DNA from: Tachypleus tridentatus
Lineage: Eukaryota; Arthropoda; Merostomata; Xiphosura; Limulidae
DNA length: 64,000 nt
Assembly: GCF_004210375.1 (NCBI RefSeq)
Contig: NC_134830.1
Span: 46,505,094-46,569,093 of the forward strand
Direction: 5' to 3'
The notes below the pieces were generated by a model. That model saw only the letters and a list, made by a program, of their open reading frames with translations, did no database searches and was not told the DNA's origin. Both the position numbers and the translations under genes were made by a program. This document shows, piece after piece, positions 1 through 11,542 of this stretch. Numbering within the stretch: position 1 is the stretch's first letter; every line of letters starts with the position of its first letter.

Positions 1-1107
1 GTGCAAAAAACTTAAGTGAAAACCATAAAGGGCCTGGCATGGCCAAGCGCGTAAGGCGTGCGACTCGTAATCCGAGGGTCGCGGGTTCGCGCCCGCGTCG
101 CGCTAAACATGCTCGCCCTCCCAGCCGTGGGGGTGTATAATGTGACGGTCAATCCCACTATTCGTTGGTAAAAGAGTAGCCCAAGAGTTGGCGGTGGGTG
201 GTGATGACTAGCTGCCTTCCCTCTAGTCTTACACTGCTAAATTAGGGACGGCTAGCACAGATAGCCCTCGAGTAGCTTTGTGAGAAATTCCAAAACAAAC
301 AAACAAACAAAACCATAAATTAGATTTCAGGTTAATTTCAAAGAATAATTGAAACATCAACATTTTATTAATCTTTATACTTAGAGCCACAAAAAACTCA
401 GCAGAAGTACTTGAGTTCAGCAAACAGTTGCTATTTTGTGTGCCTCCCATTTGCGTTAATAACTGCAAACACTCTTTCAGACATTATTGCAACATAATTA
501 ATCAAAGTGTCTTTGGGATTTTACTCCAAATGTTTCTAATACACTTCCACAAAGTTTCTTTGGGAGTAAATTTGATTTGTCAAATTTCTGATCAATCGAA
601 TCCCAGATCTGGGCAATTGGGTTCAAATCGGAACTCTGTGGGAACCATTGCATCATTTGAATAACTCCAGTAGCCTCTTTCTTAGTTAAATAATTTCTTG
701 ATACATTGAATGAGTGCTTGGGGTCATTATATTTTTGGTAGTATAATCCTTTACCAATAATACATAAACCCTTGGGTATACCATGATGGATCAGTATCTG
801 ATGGTACTTGCGCTGGTCTATTATCCTATCTATTTTGCAAATATCTTCTGTCTCCTCAGTAGAAAATTATTTCCAAACTATCACACTGCTTCTTCCATGC
901 TTCATGTTAAGTGCGTGAAGTAAGCATCTTTCACCTTTCTTTCGCAGGCTGTGCAATCTACGCTTTGAACCAAATATTTCAAACTTGAACTTATCCATCC
1001 ATAACACACTTTCCAATCATCAATAGTCCAGTTTCGTACTTTTTAAAGCAACTTTCAGTATCTTGAAAATATATGTTGATGGAAGAAAAGGGCATTAACT
1101 GCTACAC
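1..1107 (-). pseudogene. Tc1-like transposase relic, copy A (SINE nested)
   Basis: Read on the minus strand, this stretch encodes the C-terminal half of a Tc1/mariner-type transposase with many stops. It matches the better preserved copy at 10125-10928 nearly throughout, including the motif for the second catalytic Asp and the FEIFGSKRR-type segment near its start. The N-terminal half is absent: the transposase sequence stops at about position 1107 and is fused to the promoter of another transposon. The outer end is at or before base 1. A SINE with an 11-bp target duplication splits the element at 30-308. It is clearly dead. Which Tc1 clade it belongs to is not resolved. Confidence 0.8.
30..308 (+). 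mobile_element. SINE-A (tRNA-derived), full length
   Basis: A tRNA-like head with A and B box regions (GGGTTCG) is followed by a body and a tail ending in CAAACAAACAA. The 11-bp duplication AAAACCATAAA flanks it at 19-29 and 309-319. It is absent from the inverted sister copy near 10.9 kb, so it inserted after that duplication. Confidence 0.93.
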
Positions 1108-1287
1108 AATCAAATGTTCCAGTCTCGTAATCTTCTTGATACTGTAAATCTGAATATTTTACTGTAATTTGCTACATGGTCGTTTATCTCATGCTTGAGA
1201 TTAGAGGATGTGACCTGGGTAATGAAATTTTCAAATTTACCCAATTTCCAGAACATTCCAGGTAGGTTCGGTGCTGAGTAGCTGATA

Positions 1288-1409
1288 GAGAATTTTCTCG
1301 ATCTTACAAGAATTTTCAAGAACTTTCTAGAATATTGTAGAACTTACGAGAATTTTCTAGAATTTCAATAGTTATATATATAGGGAGCTCACCACTCACT
1401 ACTTCAGTT
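1288..1409 (+). promoter_or_regulatory. Heat-shock-element array with TATA box and initiator (element X promoter, copy A)
   Basis: From 1288 to 1362 the sequence divides into fifteen 5-bp units that alternate nnGAA and nnTTC. Eleven are perfect and four have one mismatch. A TATATATATA run follows at 1373-1382, and an arthropod-type initiator TCAGTT lies at 1404-1409, with the expected start A at 1406 about 30 bp downstream of the TATA box. The ATG at 1460 leaves a 5' leader of about 54 nt. This is the layout of a strong heat-inducible promoter. Binding by HSF is inferred from the motif only. An identical array is at 9870-9944 on the other strand. Confidence 0.85.
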
Positions 1410-1459
1410 TAGTTCTAGCTACCTAAGTGAACACATAGACCTATCTGATTTTATCACAG

Positions 1460-2732
1460 ATGGCATCAAGAAGCTGCAAGCATTCTTCAGACGCACTCTG
1501 CTTTGTATGTGGCCAATTTCTCAAGACAAGAGCGAAAACGTACTCTGTAACAACATTTGCTAAAATGTGTGAAGTCTACAAGCCATATTTCGGCATGCCT
1601 GTCGGGGATCAAGATAAACCCTTAGCATTTCATTTTATCTGCGAGCACTGCAAAAAAACTCTAGAAGATAATACGGATAATTTTTGTTTGCTTGAATAGT
1701 AAGATTTTATATTATACAAATTTTAGACTTTTTAAAATTTAAATATCTCTTTTTTAATTTCCAATAGTATAGAAAAATATCACATATAAAATATTTTGCA
1801 TGAACCTCTTATACATTAGTTGTGGGTGAAATAAATTTATTCTTCATAATAATAATTTTATTTTGCTCTTTTGCAGGATGGTACAGAGGGGAAAAGAGAG
1901 CTATGAGGAATACAACAGTGTCAAGACCTTGCTAGAAGTCTTCAAGTATGATGAGTATGGCTGGTAGGTTATCAGAGACTTCAAAATGGTGGCATTTCTG
2001 ATGGGTCTCCAAGGAGGCTTTACCAAGTTTCGCTGTTATCTTTGCCTTTGGGACAGCAGGGACACCGCAGCGTACTACAACAGGAAGCACTGGCCCAAAG
2101 AACCGAGTTCTCTGTGGGGAGGCACAATGTCAAGTGTGAGCCACCAGTGGACCTCCAGAAGGTGTTGTTCCCACCATTGCACATAAAATTAGGTCTTAGG
2201 AAACAAGTTATCACAGCTATTGATAAGAAGTCTGCAATCTTCAAGTTCCTTCGAGACTTCTTCCCTAAGCTATCTGAGGCAAAGGTCAAAGCTGGTGTCT
2301 TCGTTGGACCGCAAATAAAGAAGATCCTGGAGTGCACAGAATTCCCCAAGAAGCTCAATAGCAAGGAAAAAAGCTTGGGGCAGCTTTGTCACAGTGGCTC
2401 GGGGCTTCTTGGGCAATCACAAGGCCGAAAATTATGTGGAACTGGTTGAGGCTCTGGTGACGAACGACGGCAAAATGGGCCGCAGGATGTCCCTGAAAGT
2501 CCATATTTTTAACGCTCATCTTGATACGTTCAAGGATAACATGGGAGCATATTCAGAAGATCAAGGTGAGCACTTCCACCAAGATATACTGGACTTTAAA
2601 CGCCGCTACCAAGGAACGTATAACGAAAACATGATGAGAGACTATATTTGGGGGCTGATACGTGATAGTGATTTACATTACACTCGCAAATTTCGAAAAA
2701 TACTCACTTCTAAATATTTTGTACAACTTTAG
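1460..2732 (+). pseudogene. Element X protein, broken by stops and an internal deletion
   Basis: The ORF begins with MASRSCKHSSDALCFVCGQF, with CxxC pairs suggesting zinc binding, and continues through a GMPVGDQDKP segment to about 1660. An intron-like stretch follows, ending in TTTGCAG at about 1875. Coding resumes with WYRGEKRAM and then jumps in another frame to a segment containing FKMVAFLMGLQGGFTKF, with a TAG just before it (about 1963). Frameshifts near 2050 and 2400 separate the remaining pieces, which end in YNENMMRDYIWGLIRDSDLH and a SRKFRK-like tail. From memory of longer homologues, roughly 200 internal residues are missing. The function of the family is not known to me; a transposase or accessory role is likely given the terminal repeats. 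Confidence 0.7.
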
Positions 2733-3043
2733 TATAAATACATGTAAATATTGATTCATATTTTGTTTCATTCAGACCTTATGTAAATGAAAATGTACAA
2801 ATCTGCCCGTTTATACATAGAAAATAGGTTAATTTCTAAATTTCATTATCTAGGTCACAAAAGCAAAGTTTGAAGGGAATAATGGCCATTTACTGTACTT
2901 TTACAAAATAAGCAATTAAAAAATAACACATACTATCCAGGAACAAAATTTGTGTTACATAGTGAAATTAAAGATATATTTGGATTTATATGTACAAAAC
3001 ACTGCACTTTATTTTCGAAATTTAACAACGTATATTTGTTAAA

Positions 3044-3338
3044 ATGTCGAGTTCCATTAGAAAACGTTTTCCAATCTCAGAAAATGAAAGGAAGAGGCGT
3101 CAGATCCAGCTGTCATTATCTGTCGTCATGACCGTGAACAAATCTCAAGGACAGACCTTCAATAACGTTGATATAATCCTGCCAGAGCCTGTGTTTAATC
3201 GCGGACAGTTTCTTGTAGCTTTAGGTCGAACTTGAAATTAAGAACACTTGAATGTGGTCATCGAAAATCAGGGAACGCATGGTGGAATCCGCGTATTCTC
3301 AAGAAATGTCGTACTGAAGGGGTTTCTTGAATAAAAAT
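3044..3338 (+). pseudogene. Helitron/Pif1-like helicase C-terminus
   Basis: The translation contains VMTVNKSQGQTFNNVDIILP and then EPVFNRGQFLVALGRT, matching the last helicase motifs (V and VI) of the Pif1-type helicase in Helitron RepHel proteins. After two stops the same frame continues with NVVIENQGTHGGIRVFSRNVVLKG, the usual tail after motif VI. Only about 95 residues are left; no Rep domain or Helitron terminus was recognised. It begins about 80 bp after the end of element X. It could also come from a cellular PIF1 pseudogene, but the sequence style is that of Helitrons. Confidence 0.8.
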
Positions 3339-3339
3339 T

Positions 3340-4080
3340 GCTTCTTGTCCAAGATTTATCAAACATACTTTTTGTCCAAGAGTTGGTTATCAATTGGTCA
3401 CAATCCATCTATGCATCTCCTTCGCCAGTAATTTTTGACGGGTATGGCGTTAGTCCAATTATGATACATAGTTCGTCGGTGATGCTTATGAACATTGATG
3501 AATCTGGCGATCCTGAATGATGAACCTGTCCTATGTGAATAAATTGCAAAATTCATAGACAATCGTAATTTACGCCATGTAAGATGCTACATCGTGGAAG
3601 GCTCACCCGAATTTTGGAAAGACAATTCTAAAAAAAAAAAAAAAATTGACTCAGCATCCAACACCTTGATACAGCCCTGACTTTTTTTTTTCAACCTACT
3701 GAGTAAATACATACAAATACATAATATTCTTCACAGTATATCGACAATAATAGTTAAATTAGATGTTTTATGCTATTGAAAATACTGATAATTGGTAAGT
3801 AATGAGATTACGATCTGTATGACAGGCCTTTTGAGTAGACCCTAAGCTGACCGCTTGCCTTAACCTATCACTTTTGTCTTGGAAGACGCATGGGGATTTT
3901 TCAAGAAATGTTTAAAGAAAAAAGTGCGTTACAAAGCGTAAAATACGATATTAAATCTGCTTAACTTGATTGTGCACAGTGTTTACAGATATTAGTAAAA
4001 GTGGCTGAGCTGAACGAATCTGGCTAACTTTAGTGAACTGACGAACACAAACCATGTAAATAAAGTAACAACGATGTTTA
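3340..4080. other. No gene recognised
   Basis: AT-rich sequence following the Helitron scrap, with an A14 run near 3630. The short ORF at 3338-3520 resembles nothing I know. The first part may belong to the Helitron 3' region. Confidence 0.5.
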
Positions 4081-4335
4081 TTGTTTTTTTGTCTCGAATT
4101 TCGCGCAAAGCTGCGCGAGGGTTATTTGCGCTTGCCGTTCCTAATTTAGCAGTATAAAACTAGAGGGAAGACAGCTAATTATCACCACACACCTTCAATC
4201 TCTTGGGTTACTCTTTTACTAATGTATAGTGGAATTAACAGTAAATTATAACGAGTCACGGCTGAAAACGCGAGCACGTTAGGTAAAGGAGATTCGAACC
4301 AGCGTCCCGCAGATTACGAGTTGCCAGGTCCACCA
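4081..4335 (-). mobile_element. SINE-A, diverged
   Basis: Tail-to-head order on the plus strand: TTTCGCGCAAAGCTG, then AGACTAGAGGGAAGACAGCT in the body, then a damaged tRNA-like head. It faces the opposite way to the next copy 60 bp away. Confidence 0.85.
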
Positions 4336-4397
4336 TACGCATACACAGAAAGTAATCGTAAAAATAATAATACAAATCCCAGTTACCTCTCAGTATG

Positions 4398-4650
4398 GTG
4401 CCGCATGGCCAGGTAGTTAAGGCGCTTGACTCGTAATCTGAGGCTGTGGGTGCGAATCCCACTCGCACCAAATATGCTCGCCCTTTCAGCAATGAGGGAC
4501 TTATAGAGTCAATCTTATTATTCGTTGGTAAAAGAGTAGCTCAAGAATTGACTGTGGGTAGCGATGACTAGCTGCCTTTACTTCAGTCTTACATTGATAG
4601 ATTAGGGACAGATAGCTCTCGTGAAGCTTTGCGCGAAATTCAAACCAAAC
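4398..4650 (+). mobile_element. SINE-A, nearly full length
   Basis: The head GCATGGCCAGGTAGTTAAGG with GTGCGAATCCCAC as B box is followed by the diagnostic body and a tail ending GCGCGAAATTCAAACC. A second, headless copy follows directly. Confidence 0.88.
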
Positions 4651-4850
4651 GTGCTACCCCTTTCAGCCATGGGAGCATTATAATGTGACGGTCAATCTCA
4701 TTATTCGTTGGTAAAAGAGTTGCCCAAAAATTGGCAGTGGGTGGTGATCACTAGCTTCCTTTCCTTTGGTCTTATACTGCTAAATTAGGGAGCTAGCAGA
4801 TAGCTTTCGTGTAGCTTTGCAAGAAATTCAACAAATAAACAAACAAACAA
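4651..4850 (+). mobile_element. SINE-A, 5'-truncated, in tandem with the previous copy
   Basis: The copy lacks the tRNA-like head and starts at the GTGCTACCCCTTTCAGCC body segment, abutting the preceding SINE tail. It ends in AAACAAACAAACAA. Confidence 0.87.
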
Positions 4851-4957
4851 TGCATATAAACATAAGAATTACCAGGAAGACCTGTGAAGAAACTAGATAT
4901 TTATTAAACTGCTAACGAAAAATATTATCAATTAGTAAAATTATATAAATATACATG

Positions 4958-5075
4958 TGTTTGTGTTTCCTAATAGGAAAGCCACTTTGGGCTATCTGCT
5001 GAGCCCACCGAGGGGAATCGAACCCATGATTTTAGGGTTGTAAATCCGTAGACTTCACCACTTTACTAGCGTTAA
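4958..5075 (-). mobile_element. SINE-B (Val-like tRNA head)
   Basis: GGGCTATCTGCTGAGCCCAC and GGGGAATCGAACCC are the reverse of a tail and B box. On the minus strand the tRNA-like head has TAC in the anticodon position. Confidence 0.8.
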
Positions 5076-5449
5076 CGTTAAGAACATGATATTAAACAAG
5101 TGTTCCTTAATCACTGTTCAATTAACTCAGTGGTTCCCAACCTTTTTTATGCCCCGCACCCCTAAAAAATTTTAATATGTTCTCGAACCCCTCATAGCAA
5201 TTATTTATTTAAGAATAAAGGTGAAGGTGGCCAAACCAAATTTTTATAATTAGTTTTTAATGATATATAAACAAAAACGAAACATTTGGAAAAGAAAAAA
5301 TATTACAACAAACTAAAAGTTGCATAAACCCTACATGGTCTACAAAAAAATAAATTTTCATCCATGCATGAAATGAAATTTCTTTGAATTTGAAATGTTC
5401 AAATGTTCATAAGCCAATTTAAATTTAATGACTGTTTTGTTCCTGTTTA

Positions 5450-7492
<2,043 letters not shown>

Positions 7493-7529
7493 AATGAAGT
7501 TTTTTTGCACGAACACAGAATCAACAATG

Positions 7530-7650
7530 CACTGACTACTATAGCATCATGCATGGGTTTATATACTCTACAAAACTTTATAGAACATTCTCGAATATAC
7601 GCCACATGACGTCATCGATTAATTCTGGATACTTCTAGAAGTTTCTCGAG
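7530..7650 (-). promoter_or_regulatory. hAT promoter: heat-shock elements, CRE, TATA, initiator
   Basis: In minus-strand order: six GAA/TTC units in 5-bp register at 7623-7650 (two with a mismatch), a palindromic CRE TGACGTCA at 7607-7614, a perfect three-unit heat-shock element at 7583-7595, TATATAA at 7559-7565, and an initiator TCAGTG at 7530-7535, whose start base (7533) is about 32 nt from the TATA box. The leader then runs about 40 nt to the ATG at 7492. Factor binding is inferred from motifs only. Confidence 0.8.
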
Positions 7651-8159
7651 TCACAATCACGTGAGTACATAACATAAATAAATAATAGACATTATAAGAC
7701 GGGGTTCACGAACGTAACCTAATTAGTTGTGCCGAGTATTTAGGTCACGTTTACGTTTCGTGTGTTGTTTGTTTACAGGTGTACATTAAGATTTCGGTCT
7801 GCGCCGGTGACGGTAGAAACGATAGTTTATCGTAACATGGTAAAAAGCTACGTCTGTAACAAGAAAAATAAGAAATAAAAATCGAACGTAATTTTTGAAT
7901 ATATAGGACAATAGCCTTAATATAAACAAAAAACTGAAATATTATCTCGCACCCCCTGGAACGCTATCACACACCCCTAAAGGGTGCAAGCACCCCTGGT
8001 TGGGAACCACTAAATTAAATCATTACTGATAAAAATGGCGCATTTCACAAATATAGAACGGCGTATTTCACACACGTAAAATGTTTCTTTCGCCAACACA
8101 CATAAAAGGTTACCTGTTATAATTGTAAAAGTTTTTCTTTATTAATGTTAAGTACAAAT

Positions 8160-8240
8160 CTACGCAATGGATGAAATCAAGTTTCTAGCGTTGTAAGTTG
8201 CGGACTTCCCGCTGTGCCACTAGGAGGCTTATTCTCGAAA
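8160..8240 (-). mobile_element. SINE-B fragment
   Basis: TTTCTAGCGTTGTAAGTTGC and GCTGTGCCACTAGGAGGC match the head half of SINE-B; the tail is mostly lost. Confidence 0.65.
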
Positions 8241-8373
8241 ATATATGTGTTTTTAGTTTCTTATAAAAATTGTAATTCTTCATTATATATAAAAAAACTT
8301 TTTATGTTTAAGCACTGATTCATTCTCCCTTCTTCATATTCTATGTAAGCATGTTGTTTTAAGTATTTATTTG

Positions 8374-8488
8374 AAGTTAAGCACAAAAATAAACAATGGG
8401 ATATCTGTGCTCTGCCCACCACAGATGAGAAAATCCGGTTTCTAGCTCTGTAAGTAAGCAGACCTGCCGCGGTGCCACTGGGAGGCCG
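8374..8488 (-). mobile_element. SINE-B
   Basis: AGTTAAGCACAAAAATAAAC, ATCTGTGCTCTGCCCACCAC and GTGCCACTGGGAGGC are in the usual order for a reversed SINE-B. Confidence 0.85.
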
Positions 8489-8499
8489 AATGAAAGAGA

Positions 8500-9090
8500 G
8501 ATAGCGTTAAAGTTACGCCAAGATTGAATACCATACCTTATCTTTTGGTGGCTTCAATAAGTTAGTTGTTCTTATAAATAAATAACAAATCTAAATATTT
8601 TTAAAGTTTGAAACACTAGGCTTGTTACTTCTCAAAAAGCGGATTAATACATCCGAAAATTTAATAAAAGCCTTCAAAGAAAAATATAAAAAAAAATTTT
8701 AAAGAAAAAATTACATAAGCAACACAAATCTTCACGTGGGTTTTGTGGCTTTATACTAAATAACACGATAGAGTTGTGTTTTTCTAGAATTGAGATGATA
8801 AATTATAATTACAGAATTTAATATTATAGGGATTAATAATGTTTATAGATGAAAAGAGAACCGATTAAGAACAGTTATGTAAGAAAACCAAACGTCCTTG
8901 AGCGTGACTTCAATTAGTAATTTAAAAAACTGTCAAACTTGAGTTCTGTATACTGGTTTGTTTTTTTTTTTGTTAAGAGAGAGTTTTGTACCTTGTAAAG
9001 AAGCTTATATAAATCTCCTTATAAGAATAGACTTTAACAACAATATGGCGGCTTTTAGAGTCTTATGTTGTCATGTTTTAGGATATTAGA
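8500..9090. other. No gene recognised
   Basis: AT-rich sequence with several poly-A and poly-T runs. No coding or repeat family was recognised. Confidence 0.5.
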
Positions 9091-9099
9091 TTTCGTTGT

Positions 9100-9195
9100 T
9101 GTTCAGCGCAAAGCTACACAATGGACTATCTCTTCTGTGTCCCTATGGATATCGAAACCTAGCTTTTAACTTTATAAGCCCTCAGTCTTTAGGGG
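9100..9195 (-). mobile_element. SINE-B, diverged
   Basis: TCAGCGCAAAGCTACACAAT is followed by GGATATCGAAACCTAGCTTT, in the usual spacing. Confidence 0.7.
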
Positions 9196-9419
9196 ACTGT
9201 TGAGAAGAATAACACAGATGTTTTTTGTTTGGTAAAAAACTGAATTACAATCAGTAATTGATGTCAGTATATTTTGCTTTTCTAAAGTAATTGTGGTGGT
9301 TATCGTGTATATTATTTACTATCTCTTTGTATCTCTGAGAATGTTCTAATTTTCTCTTTCCAGTAAGTACATGGGTCAAGCAAATAAATGTTGAGATATT
9401 TCGTCCCAAACCTCTAATA

Positions 9420-9600
9420 CGGTCAGTAGAGAATGATGTTCGTAAGGGATTATTGTAGCTCGAACTGAACCCCATTGAAATTGTTTGGGGGTGGATGACA
9501 AGGGAAGTCTTTCGAAATGGACGTTAATTCCAAATAGTGCATGATCTTCGTGAAGCCATCTTCACCACTTGGAATAACATTCCAGTCAGCCTTCTGCAAA
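9420..9600 (+). pseudogene. Mariner/Tc1-type transposase C-terminal scrap (second lineage)
   Basis: Plus-strand translation gives LNPIEIVWGWMTREVFRNGR, then HDLREAIFTTWNNIP, the region just after the third catalytic acidic residue of mariner/Tc1 transposases. The sequence differs from the Tc1 copies at both ends of this region. It abuts the broken end of element X copy B at about 9601. Confidence 0.75.
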
Positions 9601-10124
9601 CGCAGAAAATGAAATGCCCAGGGTTTGTCTTGATCCCCGACAGGCATGCCTTGTAGACTTCACACATTTTAGCAAATGTTGTTACAGAGTACGTTTTCGC
9701 TCTTGTCTTGATAAATTGGCCACATACAAAGCAGAGTGCGTCTGAAGAATGCTTGCAGCTTCTTGATGCCATCTGTGATAAAATCAGATAGGTCTATGTG
9801 TTCACTTAGGTAGCTAGAACTAAACTGAAGTAGTGAGTGGTGAGCCCTCTATATATATAACTATTGAAATTCTAGAAAATTCTCGTAAGTTCTACAATAT
9901 TCTAGAAAGTTCTTGAAAATTCTTGTAAGATCGAGAAAATTCTCTATCAGCTACTCAGCACCGAACCTACCTGGAATGTTCTGGAAATTGGGTAAATTTG
10001 AAAATTTCATTACCCAGGTCACATCCTCTAATCTCAAGCATGAGATAAACGACCATGTAGCAAATTACAGTAAAATATTCAGATTTACAGTATCAAGAAG
10101 ATTACGAGACTGGAACATTTGATT
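9601..10124 (-). mobile_element. Element X, copy B (5' part only, inverted)
   Basis: This is an inverted near-identical copy of 1108-1643: the N-terminal ORF starts at 9772 on the minus strand, with the same promoter and the same 69-codon open frame on the opposite strand. It lacks about nine bases within the ORF relative to copy A. It stops at about 9601, within the coding region, where a mariner scrap begins. Confidence 0.85.
9823..9944 (-). promoter_or_regulatory. Heat-shock-element array, copy B
   Basis: The 75-bp array at 9870-9944 is, by eye, base-for-base the reverse complement of 1288-1362. The TATA run (about 9850-9859) and initiator follow towards lower coordinates. Confidence 0.82.
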
Positions 10125-10928
10125 TGTAGCAGTTAATGCCCTTTTCTTTCATCAACATATATTTTCAAGATATTGAAAGTTGCTTTAAAAAGTACGAAAC
10201 TGGACTATTGATGATTGGAAAGTGTGTTATGGATGGATAAGTTCAAGTTTGAAATATTTGGTTCAAAGCGTAGATTGCACAGCCTGCAAAAGAAAGGTGA
10301 AAGATGCTTACTTCCAGCACTTACCATAAACTATGGAAGAAGCAGTGTGATAGTTTGGAGATACTTTTCTGCTGATGAGACAGAAGATATTTGCAAAATA
10401 GATGGGATAATGGACCAGCGCAAGAACCATCAGATACTGATCCGTCATGGTATACGCAGTGGTTTGTGTATTATTGGTAAAGGATTCTACAACCAAAATG
10501 ATAATGACCCCAAACACTCATCCAAACGATGCAAAGTTACTTAGCTAAGAAAGAAAAGGCTGGAGTCATTCAAATGATCCAATAATACCCACAGATTCCC
10601 AATCGCAACCCAACTGAGCAGATCTGGAACTTAATAGATAAAAAACTTGACAAATCAAATGTTGCTTCCAAAGAAATTTTATGAGAGCGTATTAGAGACA
10701 TTTGGACTAAAATGCAGAGGACACTGAATATGTTGCAAAAATGCCTGAAAGACTGTCTGTAGCTAATAAAGTAAAAAAGAGACACACAAAATATTAACTG
10801 TTTGCTGAACTCAAGCTTCTTTTGAATTAAATATGAAGGTTAAGAATATTTTGATGTTTTAGCTGTAGTTTATCTTCTATAAAAAAACGTGAAACCTAAT
10901 TTTTGACTTTATTCTGACACTTTCGCAC
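10125..10928 (+). pseudogene. Tc1-like transposase relic, copy B
   Basis: The plus strand encodes MDKFKFEIFGSKRR, then a VIVWRYFS segment, KIDGIMDQRKNHQILIRHGI and DNDPKHSSK, the second-Asp region of Tc1 transposases. After stops it continues to IPNRNPTEQIWN, the third acidic motif (NP[TI]E). The N-terminal DNA-binding half is missing. The 3' terminus, about 10928, reads TTTCGCAC and pairs with the start of the window. It belongs to the inverted composite formed with 1-1107. Confidence 0.85.
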
Positions 10929-10929
10929 A

Positions 10930-11360
10930 GTTTTATATGGCTCAAACTTTCCAGGCCTCTGGTAGTAGAGTCAAGGCTTTGTGTACGTTTTCCTGGAATA
11001 CTCTAGCTGCAGTCGTGACTCGGGCTCCTTAAGTCCTCTTAAAATATAAAATAAATATTACAGATTACCTCAGCATAATTTCCGGTCAAGTACATCTAGC
11101 GATGCTTCACGTGTACTCTGAATGGAATAGCTATTTCTAATACTATAATGCTTCCATTTACAGTGGCCACACTGTGATTGCACATGGTATGAGAAACATG
11201 GAAGAAACTTCATGAATTGCTCATTGCCACAACAATAACTGGATCGAATCTTATATTTAGGGTAAACTTTCCTTTGTCTCCAAGAATTGCACATAATATC
11301 AATTTATCATAAAATGGGTGAAGCATTTAGGACACCTTCCAGCACTCCGTAGTCGAATCA
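10930..11360. other. No gene recognised
   Basis: Mixed-composition sequence between the Tc1 end and a foldback element. The 74-codon open frame at 11070-11294 resembles nothing I recognise. Confidence 0.45.
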
Positions 11361-11365
11361 TGGCT

Positions 11366-11492
11366 ATTATTCGGGCAAAAAGTGGCCCAACCCTTTATTA
11401 TTTATCACCCCTAACAAAAGGGTCACCCAGTATACTGGCTAGCCATTTTATTAGGGCTGATAACAGATCGGGCAACTTTTTGCCAAAATAAT
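11366..11492. mobile_element. Foldback MITE of about 127 bp
   Basis: The left arm ATTATTCGGGCAAAAAGTGG pairs with the right arm ending TTTTTGCCAAAATAAT. Internal blocks also pair (TTATCACCCCTAA with TTAGGGCTGATAA), around a perfect central palindrome, CCAGTATACTGG. Most of the element can fold into one hairpin. No target duplication is obvious. Confidence 0.7.
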
Positions 11493-11542
11493 GTGTATAG
11501 GTGTATGTATGCATGTAAAGGTGTGTGTGTATGTACATATAT

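Larger units (their letters stand above)
1108..2964 (+). mobile_element. Uncharacterised DNA transposon family ('element X'), copy A
   Basis: This is the longest copy in the window of a transposon-like family whose protein I recognise from many arthropod genomes only as an uncharacterised protein. The left end is cut by the Tc1 fusion; only the inner part of its terminal repeat is left, around 1209-1235. The right end at 2964 carries the terminal sequence ending TTACATAGTG, which is shared with the short derivative at 32976-33449. Inside are a heat-shock-type promoter, an N-terminal ORF, a 3' ORF and a 3' UTR. The transposon superfamily is unknown to me. Confidence 0.75.

Noticed and set aside
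1110..1319. 69-codon ORF conserved in two inverted copies (also 9913-10122)
   Set aside because: It lies antisense across the promoter and left end of element X; its conservation follows from the whole arm being duplicated.
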